In this document: one piece after another, positions 8,172 through 17,506 of the stretch
How the letters are laid out: the number at the start of each line of letters is the position of its first letter
Numbering within the stretch: position 1 is the stretch's first letter
NCBI GenBank assembly: GCA_947471745.1
Contig: CANJKZ010000010.1
Location: 7,022,501 to 7,086,500 of the forward strand
Length of the DNA: 64,000 bases
Source of the DNA: Closterium sp. Naga37s-1
Taxonomy: Eukaryota; Streptophyta; Zygnematophyceae; Desmidiales; Closteriaceae
Direction: 5' to 3'
Translations under genes and position numbers: made by a program
The notes under the pieces: generated by a model
What the model saw: only the letters and a program-made list of their open reading frames with translations
What the model was told of the DNA's origin: nothing
Databases searched by the model: none

Positions 8172-11100
8172 AGTCTACAACAAGTGTGGAAACGTAGGCA
8201 CAAGGCCCAACAAGTTACAAAAGCGCTGATGATCACCAGACGGAAGTGCCTTGCTGAATATATCAGCAGTGTTGGCCCGAGTGGCCACGTGAGCAAGACG
8301 AAGCTGACCCCGCTGCTGCAACTCTCGAGCCAGGAAGTAACGCAGAGCGATGTGCTTCGTTCTGTGCTCCAGTCTGTGCTCCTGACACAAGGCAATGGCT
8401 GCCTTGTTGTCGACGTACAGAACTGGAGGAGAACGAGGCCTCTCTCCCAAGTCGGTCAGCAGGTAGGTGAGCCAGCGTAACTCCTATGCAGCCATGGCTG
8501 TGGCGTAGATCTCAGCCTCACAACTGGAGCCGAGAACAGAAGACGAGCGAGTAGACCGCGAAGAAACAGAGCCAGCGCCAAGATTGAAGGTGTAACCCTG
8601 TGACGACTTGTGCGTAGCCTGGTCGTCAACCCAAGAAGCGTCCGAGTGACCAGTGGGGACAACGTCGCCCCGTCCTCCAAGCATGAGCCCCATGCCTGAT
8701 GTACTGCACAAGTAGCGCAGTACCCTCTTAACAGCATCCATGTGCACCTTTCAGTGCCGACCAGGAGCCACGTAGCGAGCCAGAAGGCCAAGAGGGTACG
8801 CAAGGTCAGGACAAGTGCAGGTCATCAGGTACATGAGGCAGCCAACTAGCTCTGGGTAAGGACCACTCGGCTCTAGGGACTCGTCCGAAAGTGGAGCTGA
8901 GAGCGAGTGACCTGTAGCCAGAGGAGTGGCCTGTGCCGAGGACCAGGTGAAGCCGAAGCGCTGAACGACCTGCTGCACCATGTGTGACTGAGTCAGTGTG
9001 ATGGTGCGGCGTGCTCTGTCCCGGGTGATCTGCAAGCCAAGGTAGCTGCGCAACTCACCCAGGTCTGTGCAAGTGTGTCTCTTCTGCAGCTCCGACTTCA
9101 CCAGGGCGAGAGCCTCAGTATCACCAGTGGCAAAGACCAAGTCGTCGACGTACACGAGGATGTAGAATGGCGGCAGCAAAGTGTCGGTGCGCAGAAATAG
9201 CGACGCGTCAGCAGTCGAAGGAGCAAACCCAAGAGCCGCAAGTGTCGTCCTTAGTGTGTCGTGCCATTCACGTGGCACCTGGCGGAGACCGTAGACCGGC
9301 CGCTGGAGGCTCCACTGGGTACCAGGAGGGAACGACCCAGTGAAGTCAGGCGGGCGGCGCAGCCAGATCTCTTCGTGCAGGCTGCCCTGTAACAAAGCTG
9401 TGCTGAAGTCAAGAGAGTGAAGCTCGTAGTCACGCTGAGCGGCAACGTGCAGCAGCACCCGAAGAGTGGTCATCTTCGGGGTGGGAGAGAAGGTTTGGAA
9501 GAAGTCAACTCCCTCTTGCTGACTGAAGCCTCAAGCAACGTAACGAGCCTTGAAGACAGGCGGAGAATCTGGCGGCCGCTTCACCCTGAAAATCCACATG
9601 CCGTCGACGATGTTCGCCCAAGGAGGGGGAACCTCATCGACGTAGGTGCCAGTGGACTTCCAGGATGCCATCTCTGCGTCCATGGCTGTCTGCCACTGAG
9701 AAGAGTACTCACCCGCGATCGCCTCAGCGTAAGAGCGCGGGGTCGGGATGTCTGGTGCATCCGGGTCTCCCTCAGGGGCAAGCAGCATGGCCACGAGATG
9801 AGGCGCAGCGGCCGCAAGACACTCAAGCTCCTCGTGCCTGTCCTCAAAGACGTCCGTGATAAGAGCACACTCACCCCCGACGGACGGAGGACAGACAGAC
9901 TCAGACTCAGCAACAAGACTAGCAGCGTAGTCTAGACGACAGGCAGCAGCAAATTCGACAAGCTCAGCGACTAGGGCAGACGCAGCAGTGGACTCAAACG
10001 ACGGGTCAGTGACCACAGTGGCTAACAGACGCGTGACAGTAGGGTGCTCAGTACGAAACTGGTCAGACTCAGGGTCCGCAACGTCAGGCAGAGAGGACGC
10101 AGGGGGAGAAGGCAGAGGAACACGCTGCGGAGGAGAGGAAGGACGATGGACTACAAGGTGGGTGCCGGGGACAGCCGGCTGACGCGGACGAGGAACACGA
10201 CGACCGGAACGACTAGAACAGACAGGCGAGACAGGACGGGACGCAGGCCCACGACGCTCAGCAAGGCCCCCTGTCTGCACAGTTTAAGGAGAAGGAGCAG
10301 GCAGCGTCGAGCCACGCTGTAACGGAAGACCAGTAGACGAAGGGAGACTGAGAACCTGGCGAAGCGCAGAGTCAGGCGGTGGCTGAGACGACGGAGACGG
10401 CAGAGCGAAGAACAGGCGCGGCTGTGCAGTGCCACCAGCACCAGCTGCTCCAGCACCTCCAGTATCTCCAGTACCCTCAGCAGCTCTAGTACCTCCAGTA
10501 GCTCCAGAACCCTCAGTGCCAACTCCTCCAGGACCAGCTCCACCAGCTGCAGCACCTCCAGAACCGGCACCTCCAGGCCCAGGGTCTCCACCCTCAGTGC
10601 CTCCAGCAGCAGCACCCCCAGACCCAGGGTCTCCAGCAGTAGCACCCTCAGACACAGTACCTCCAGCCCCAGCAGCTCCAGTACCTCCAATACGGGCACC
10701 TCCGGGACCAGCGACTCCAGCACCTCCAGTAGACAAAGGACCAGCACCACTCCCAACTCTAGTGACGTCAGCAGAAGTACCTCCAGCAGCAGAGCCCCGA
10801 GCTCCAGAAGCGCGACCGTGATGGCGACCGTACCAGTCGTGCAGCTGCTGTGAGGTGAGAGGCACACGCGGACGAAGGCGGCTACTCCAAGGAGACCGCG
10901 CAGCAGCAGACTCAGAACCCTCAGGCGTCGCACCCCAAGACTCAGTACCCCCAGGCTCCTCTCGCCCGGGCTCAGCACCTCCAGACACAGCACCCCCAGG
11001 CTCAGGACCTCCACGCTCCTCACGTGCAGGTTCAGTACTTCCAGGCTCCTCACGCTCAGGCTCAGCGCCCCCAGACTCCGCACCCCCCGGCTCGGTACCT

Positions 11101-13877
11101 CCTGGGTCCTCACGCGCAGGCTCCGCACCCCCAGGCTCAGCACCCCCAAGCTCCGCACCCCCAGGCCCAGCACCCCCAAAGACAGCACCACCCCCAGCAG
11201 GACCTTAGTCACCAGTGACCTCAACAGGCGCAGGCACGGGAGGGTCTACATGAGAAACACCTGAAGGAGTAGGACCTGGCACGGGGAGGGGGTCTACCTG
11301 GGGAGGACCTGGGGCGAGAAAGAGTGGCGGGGGGGGGCGAGGGGCAGTACGGTAGGGAAAGAGATGGTAAAAGGGGACGGACTCGTCAAAGGTGACGTCC
11401 TGAGACGGAAAGACACGGCGCGAGGTGGGGTCGTAAAACTGCCAGCTAGGCGCGTCAGGGACAAAGCCAAGGAAGACGCAAGGAATGGCGGCTGGAAGCG
11501 TGAACGTCTGGCGGATGCCGTGCTCCACACAGAAGGCTGCCAAGAGGTCTGAGGAGAACTCACCACCCCTGTCAGAGTGCAGACGCAGGACAGGAAAGTT
11601 CAACTGGAACCACTCGCAGAGCTGGAGACGAACAGCGCGGATCCAGGGGATCAAAACATCAGGGACCTCCCCCATGCGTTGCAAGGGGAAGACCGTGGTG
11701 TAACGCGTGTAGTCGTCGACGACCAGCAGGAAGTACCGCTTGTGGCCCTGTCCACGGACGCGGGCTGGGCCCCACACGTCCAGGTGGAGAGTATGCAGTG
11801 GAGCCTCTGTGGGAGGGAACGAGGAGGAGTGAGGAGCGGCGCGCTGCCGCCCCTCGACGCAAGGAATGCAGGGCGGCGCAGGCGAGGGAGGGAGGGCAGG
11901 CGGAGACCTGGGAAGGCCAGAGACCAGGAAGAGAGAGTGCATGCTACGAAGGCGAGGCAAGGAGGGGTGACCAAGGTGGTGGTGCCACAGGAGAGTGTCG
12001 TGCGACAGCCGGCGACACTCACACTGGGTAGCTACCTGAGCAGACGCGTACAGCTGGGGAGACAAAGGGGTGGAGCGCGACGCAGTGGTGAGGGTGTACA
12101 GACTTGACCCACGCGCACGTGTGAACGTGGCCAGCTGACGGCTGGTCCGGGAGCACGTGCAGATCGCCACACGCTGTCCTCCGGGAGTAAAGGTGTCAAC
12201 CCAGTGATCCTGAAGGACGGCGTTGCTCACCAAGTTCGTAGAGAACGAGGGGAGGTGGAGACTAGACAGCTCACCAGACGGGACCGCCGGACACGGAAGC
12301 ACAGTGGAAGACCGTGCGAGCACTGGGCCCCCAGAGGGGTCAGCCAGTGAGACAGGAACAGGTGTAGGGAGGGGAGTGACTGTGGTGCTGTCGCGAAAGA
12401 AAAAGCGGGAAGCACCAGAGTCAAGTGTGAAGGTGTGCAAGGCCTGTGCGGACGCAGTACCAGGGGGAACAGACTCACAAGCACCTAGTGCCACAGGCGC
12501 TATACCTGGGGCTATACCGGGGTCAGGCGGCACACACAAGTAGCAGTCACCCTCAGCACTAACAGTCAATGCATACATGGCAGCAAGAATTGCATCATAG
12601 TCAAGATCAAAAATAGGTACATCACGCCTAAGCAGGTCTGCCCAGTTGGGGAACTCAGTAGCATCAGGAAACTTGACGCGCCAGGCGTCGCTAAGCCGAG
12701 CGAAACAGCGGTACTCAGTGTGAAACCCTGTGCACTGGCGACCAGCGCGGGGACCTGTGCGAATGATATAGGAGCAGCGACCAGGACCCCCAGACGCCCC
12801 ACGCCCGGCATACCAGTCAAGAAGCTGCTGGGAAGTGGGGGTCTGGCGCTGACGCTGCTGCTGCTGCTGCTGCTGTCCCTGGCCACCACCGGCGTCACCC
12901 AAGCCCCCACCACCGCCGCCACCACCACTCCCCCCTCCGCCACCACCGCCATTGCCACCGCCACTGTTCCCGGCACCACCACCGCCCCCACCACTACCTC
13001 CACCCCCACGACCACCGCCACCACCCCTACCGCCCCCGCCGCCTCCACCACCGCCCCCTCCACCGCCACGTCCGCCACCCCTGCCACCCTTGCCTCCCTT
13101 GAAGCCGCTGCGCTTCCCACTCGGAGCGGAAGCAGCTGCGACCTTCTCAGCACCAAGGAGGTCGACAGCAGCAGCTGCGGAGGCGTAGGAGGGGGTAAGA
13201 GGGGAGGGGGAGCACCCCTCAAAGAGGGGAGTGCGGGGAGTACCACGAGCAGCACCTACAGCTAGAATGTTCTTCTCGGTTGCTAGGAGGTGCTTCTCGA
13301 GGTCGTCGACAGTGAGAGAATGGGGGTCAAGGGCGAGGAAATGGTCCCTGACTGAGCGAAGAGTGTCAAGGAGGCGGGTGATGAGGAAGTAGAGAGTAAA
13401 GTACATAGGGGGGTGGTTCTCTGCGAGGAACTTAGCTGGAAGGGCGGCACGAAGGCGGGTGTCACTAGCGCGTAGGTGAGAGATGAGGTCCTCAGCGGTG
13501 GTAAACGAGGACAGGTCGGGGAACAGGTAGGGTAGCATAAGTCGACCTAGGGCTGCAGCGACCGGGGAAGAGTAGCGGGCAACTACAGCGTCGTACAGTG
13601 CCTTGGCAGTCTTGTGCTGGCTAAAATGCGCGCGCTCTGTGATCGGCAGATGGTTGCGAATAGCTAGGCGCGCAGCAGCATCGCGGGTCTGCTACTGGGA
13701 GTGGTCTAGAACAGGCTCAGTGTCAGCAGGAGCAACGGCAGTGCCAGACACGTAATTGAACAGGGAAACACCGTCCTTGGCATCAGTCAGGAGGAACAGT
13801 TGCAGGTCGTCGAGCCAGGTGGCGAACTCTACTAGACGGCCGTCAGGATCGAACGCGAGCACATTAAGCGTCGCCAT
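8172..13877 (-). pseudogene. Gag-Pol pseudogene of element B
   Basis: One reading frame runs from the ATG at 13877 to about 8175. It is broken by in-frame stops near 13692 (TAG), 11205 (TAA), 10284 (TAA), 9531 (TGA), 8751 (TGA) and 8484 (TAG). Visible parts are the capsid-like domain, the poly-Gly tract (about 13090-12890), the CX13C knuckle, protease LDSGASRFFF, the GAG-pre-integrase, part of the integrase, the Pro/Gly linker, reverse transcriptase with YVDD at 9141-9152, and RNase H. The integrase jumps from FTLPA to CVFLGF near 11480. About 95 residues present in sister copies are missing there, including the QNGIAERR block with the catalytic Glu. Apart from this in-frame deletion I saw no frameshift. 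Confidence 0.93.
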
Positions 13878-14442
13878 AGGAGCAGTGGAGGCAAGGCAGC
13901 GGAGATGGCGCGCAGGGCAAGCAAACGCATGGTTGGCAGGCAGGCGCTCAAGGCAGGCAGGCGCTCAAGGCAGGCAGGTGCTCAAGGCAGGCAGGCGCTC
14001 AAGGCAGGCAGGCGCTCTTGGCAGGCAGGCGCTCAAGGCAGGCGCTCAAGGCAGGCGCTCTAGGCAGGCTAAGACAGGCAGGCGCGCGGCTCACGGGCAG
14101 GGTACGCGCGGCTGCGGGCTGCGCGTGGCTGCTGGCTGCGCGTGGCGACGGGCTGCGCGCGGCTGCGGGCTGCGTGCGGCGGCGGGCTGCTCGGGCGGGG
14201 CCTAAGCGGCGCGCGGGCCGGCAGCGGGCTGCGCGGGCGGCTGACGTGGCGCGCGGGGCCGAAAACGAGCTACGCGGGCTGCTTAAGCAGCGCGCGCGGG
14301 AAAAAAAAGGGGCCGCGCGCGTGCAGCCGAGGCGCGCGCGGGCAGCAGGCAAGGCAGGCAGGCAGGCAAGGCCGTAGGTGAGGTAACGTGGTAACCGGTG
14401 GACCCTAATCGTAGGTCATAAAACCCTATGCTCTAGATACCA

Positions 14443-15160
14443 TCTTAGAAACTTAGGCGTGAGCGGAGTGACTAGAATGTCGAGTGATTTTGGTACAACG
14501 GAGAACCCTAAGGCGTTGTACCCAGGGCAAATTTTATCAGTGTAAATCACCCTGATACCCTGATTATCAGGGTGGTTTTTGGTAGTCACACTGATGGCCT
14601 AGGGTAATTTTTTCGGGAGCTAGAATTTTCCTGATATGCCAGAGTTTACATTTAAGGCACACTGATGACTCTGAACGAGTCATAACGAGTTTTACCCTGA
14701 AGCGAGTACTATACCCCCCTTTCCCCCCCCCCTTCCCCCCTTCCACCTAAACCCCTCCCCCCCAATTCGCCTCGCACTTCTGTCTTGCAAAATGAAAAAT
14801 TTTATATAAAAGCAAGTTATTGGAGTTGGAGTGGCCTGGTCGGTAGGTCGGACTTCGGAAGGGTAAAGATTAGGGATCGAATCTGCAGTCCTCGTCTCTA
14901 TTCAGAAATTTTGTAGAAACACTTCATCAGGGTGTCGAAAATTGTTACACTGTGGCATAAGGGTAAGTTTTTTGAAACTATGGAAAACCCTGATGGATAA
15001 GAATTTTCCCAAGGGGTCACACTGATAATCAGGGTTTTGCAAAGGTGCAGGACTGATGATAAGGGTTGCTTAAAACCAAAAATTAGCCCTGGTTGTACCC
15101 CAAATAGTCTACCCCAGTACAGCCTACCCAGAATTAAAACACACATAGATATGTTTGACA
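14443..15160 (-). repeat. 5' LTR of element B, split by a MITE
   Basis: LTR sequence at 14443-14522 resumes at 15092-15160 after a 569-bp insertion. Removing the insertion and one TSD copy gives 141 bp, the same length as the other LTR. Confidence 0.9.
14523..15091. mobile_element. hAT-like MITE, 569 bp, non-autonomous
   Basis: The terminal inverted repeats are CAGGGCAAATTTT on the left and AAAAATTAGCCCTG on the right. An 8-bp TSD GTTGTACC lies at 14515-14522 and 15092-15099. CAGGG termini with an 8-bp TSD are characteristic of the hAT superfamily. There is no transposase frame. The interior has several CCCTGAT...ATCAGGG inverted motifs and a tRNA-like stretch: an A-box-like TGGCCTGGTCGGTAGG (about 14832) and a B-box-like GGGATCGAATCTGC (about 14873). 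Confidence 0.85.
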
Positions 15161-15229
15161 GCAATAATTGCGAATTCTGCAGAAAACGGAGGGTCTTACA
15201 GTATTTACACCTCTAGGGAGGGTATGATA

Positions 15230-15372
15230 TGTCGAAGTTTAGGAGTAGAAAGTTTAGAAGGAGAAAGAGGAGTTGCACTAGTAAGCAGGGCAGTACATAT
15301 AGCAAACCCTAACAGGGTTGTACTCACTATGGAGTACCCCACTGCAGACTAGACAATTATAGCATTCTGACA
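15230..15372 (-). repeat. 3' LTR of element C
   Basis: This 143-bp copy begins TGTCGAAG and ends TTCTGACA on the plus strand. It has an extra AAG relative to the partner at 24102-24241. Confidence 0.92.
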
Positions 15373-16028
15373 CACCCCCATAGGCAAAGTGGGGTATAAT
15401 CAGTACAACAAGCAGTCATAAATAAGTGCACAAGCACAAGTAAAGCTAGAGGCTATCATAGAGGGCAAGTGAGGAGGAGGAGAGACTGTGGGGGAGAGAA
15501 GATGGGAGGCGACTACTGAAGCTGCAGACACACAGGAGCTGCTGGCTCAGTGGCTACCGAAGCAAAGGCCCGGACTACAGGAGTAACTGGCTCCGCGGAG
15601 ATTGTAGCCTCCAGACCGGAGCAACTGACCCACAGGCGACTGGCGACTACCGGAGATTGTAGCCTCCGGACTACTGGTGCTGCTGGCGACACGACGGCTG
15701 CCTCCACTCAACCTCCCCCAGCTGCCCCACGCCCCTCTCACACACCCCCTGCTGAAACCCTAGCTCCACTCCCACGGCACCCCCCTTAAACCCTAAACCC
15801 TAGGCTCCCACACACCCACCCCCCTCAGCGACAGCTGCAGCAGTGGGAGACGAGGGAGGAGGAGGAGCAAGGGGAGGAACTCACAACCGCCACCCCCACA
15901 CCCGCCACCCCCAAACCCTAACGCAGGTAGGAGTGCGGGAAGCAGTAGGGGTGGGTCACGGAGGGAAAGGGAGGCGGCGGGGGGTCTCCAGGGCGCCACG
16001 AAAAAGCAGGGCGCGCCCCCCCCGAGGG

Positions 16029-16299
16029 CGCCACAGCGGGTGACGGGAGGGGGGCCGCGCATGGGCCCACGAGGGCGGCTCGACGGGCGATGGGAGGGGC
16101 CGCGCGCGGGCCCCCAAGGCGCCGCGACGAGGCGACGGTTGGGGCCGACGCGCGGGCCCCCAGGGCGCCGCGACGAGGCGACGGGAGGGGCCGGCTCGCG
16201 GGCCCCCAGGGCGCCGCGACGAGGCGACGGGAGGGGCCGGCGCGCGGGCCCCCAAAGCGCCGCGACGAGGCGATGGGAGGGGCCTGCGCGCGGGCCCCT
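16029..16299. repeat. 46-bp GC-rich minisatellite, left part
   Basis: Units spaced exactly 46 bp apart each contain GGCGCCGCGACGAGGCGACG (phase markers at 16121, 16167, 16213 and 16259). The array is the leader of element C. It resumes at 23822 in perfect 46-bp register once the nested element and one TSD are removed. Confidence 0.92.
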
Positions 16300-16424
16300 T
16301 GTCAGATTTATATGACATAGCTACTGTAGGCTATAGTGGGGTAGCACATATGGGGTACAGTTTTCCTAGGGTTTGCATTTGTACCAAACTTTCCCTTAGT
16401 CATTCCATTCCTCGTTTCTTCTCA
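16300..16424 (+). repeat. 5' LTR of element D
   Basis: 125 bp, TGTCAGAT...TTCTCA, identical to 23692-23816 by eye. It is unusually short for a 7.5-kb element. Confidence 0.95.
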
Positions 16425-16515
16425 TGGTATCGAGCAAGTTCCCTAGTGGGAACGATTCCTAGGGCCCACCACCACGATATTTTTTTTTTCCTGCCCGGAG
16501 CGCGCTTCGCTCCGG
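16425..16515 (+). promoter_or_regulatory. PBS and leader hairpins of element D
   Basis: The PBS (16425-16438) is followed by stem-loop GTTCCC-TAGT-GGGAAC (16438-16453), then AGGGCCCACCA. A second perfect stem, CCGGAGCG-CGCTT-CGCTCCGG, lies at 16495-16515. The first hairpin is present in four other elements with compensating base changes. Confidence 0.7.
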
Positions 16516-16827
16516 CCCGAGTCGCGCCCTGTGCTCTCCCTACCGTCGCGCCCTCGCTAGGCCCCTCACGGCCCCGTCGCGTCGCCCTTAGCGGCCCTCT
16601 CACGGCTCGTCGCGCCGCCCCTACGGCCCTTCGCGCCGCCCTTACGGCCCTTCGTGCCGCCCTTACGGCCCGTCGCGCCCGTCGCGCCGTCCTTACGGCC
16701 CCTCGTGCCGCCCCTTACGGCCCCTCGCGCCGTCCCTTACGGCCCCTCGCGCGGCCCCTTACGCCCCTTACGGCCCCTCCCGCGGCCCCTCACGGCCCCC
16801 TACGGCTCGTCGCCGCCCTCCGCGGCC

Positions 16828-17430
16828 CCGCCACCTACCTGTGTGGCCCCGCCACCTACCTGTGCGGCCCCGCCACCTACCTGCGGCCCCGCCACCTACC
16901 AGCGGCCCCGCCACCTCCCCGCGGCCCCGCCACCTACCTGTACGGCCCCGCCACCTTCCTGCTGGCCCCGCCACCTACCTGCGGCCCCGCCACCTACCAG
17001 CGGCCCCGCCACCTACCTGCGGCCCCGCCACCTACCTGCGGCCCCGCCACCTACCAGCGGCCCCGCCACCTACCTGCGGCCCCGCCACCTACCTGCGGCC
17101 CCGCCACCTACCAGCAGCCCCGCCACCTACCTGCGGCCTCGCCACCTACTAGCGGCCCCGCCACCTACCTGCGGCCCCGCCACCTACCTTTGCGGCCCCG
17201 CCGCCTCCTCTCAGCGGCCCCGCCGCCTCCTCCCAGCGGCCCCGGACGCCGCCCTCTCAGCGGCCCCGCCGAGCCGCCCAGCAGCCGAGCCGCCCAGCAG
17301 CCGAGCCGCCCAGAAGCCGAGCCGCCGAGCCGCCCAACAGCCGAGCCGCCGAGCCGCCCAGCAGCCGAGCCGCCGAGCCGCCCAGCAGCCGAGCCGCCGA
17401 GCCGCCCTGCAGCCGAACCACCCGAGCCGC
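16828..17430. repeat. GC-rich leader repeats of element D (19-bp units, then CAGCCGAGCCGCC units)
   Basis: About 19 tandem 19-bp units of CGGCCCCGCCACCTACCTG type run to about 17200. CAGCCGAGCCGCC repeats follow, up to the gag start region. Open frames through this stretch are Pro/Arg-rich by-products; the gag ATG at 17507 lies downstream. Confidence 0.88.
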
Positions 17431-17506
17431 CCTGTCCGGTAAGAGCAGCGCCTCTTTCACAGCACTGCCCTCACCCTACTGTTTGCGCTGCTAGTCTACT
17501 GCTGTC

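Larger units (their letters stand above)
7796..15160 (-). mobile_element. Decayed Ty1/copia retrotransposon (element B)
   Basis: Both ends carry a 141-bp LTR (7796-7936 and, interrupted by a MITE, 14443-15160). The perfect TSD GCAAT lies at 7791-7795 and 15161-15165. The PBS on the minus strand (TGGTATCTAGAGC) abuts the right LTR at about 14430-14442. The polypurine tract ATGGGGGTG abuts the left LTR. The LTR copies differ at roughly 11-12 sites by eye, so this is the oldest full-length copia insertion in the window, consistent with its many stop codons. The leader at 13880-14370 contains CAAGGCAGGCAGGCGCT-type repeats. Confidence 0.95.

Noticed and set aside
10151..11224. Leu-rich 357-codon frame on the minus strand, and similar Leu/Val-rich frames at 20553, 39376, 46214 and 56317
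   Set aside because: They are out-of-frame shadows of the GGAEP/Pro-rich Pol linker.
16654..17442. Pro-rich frames of up to 424 codons in the GC-rich leader of element D, with similar frames at 28479 and 35393
   Set aside because: They are by-products of tandem GGCCCCGCC repeats. The conserved gag ATG lies downstream and the frames are not conserved between elements.
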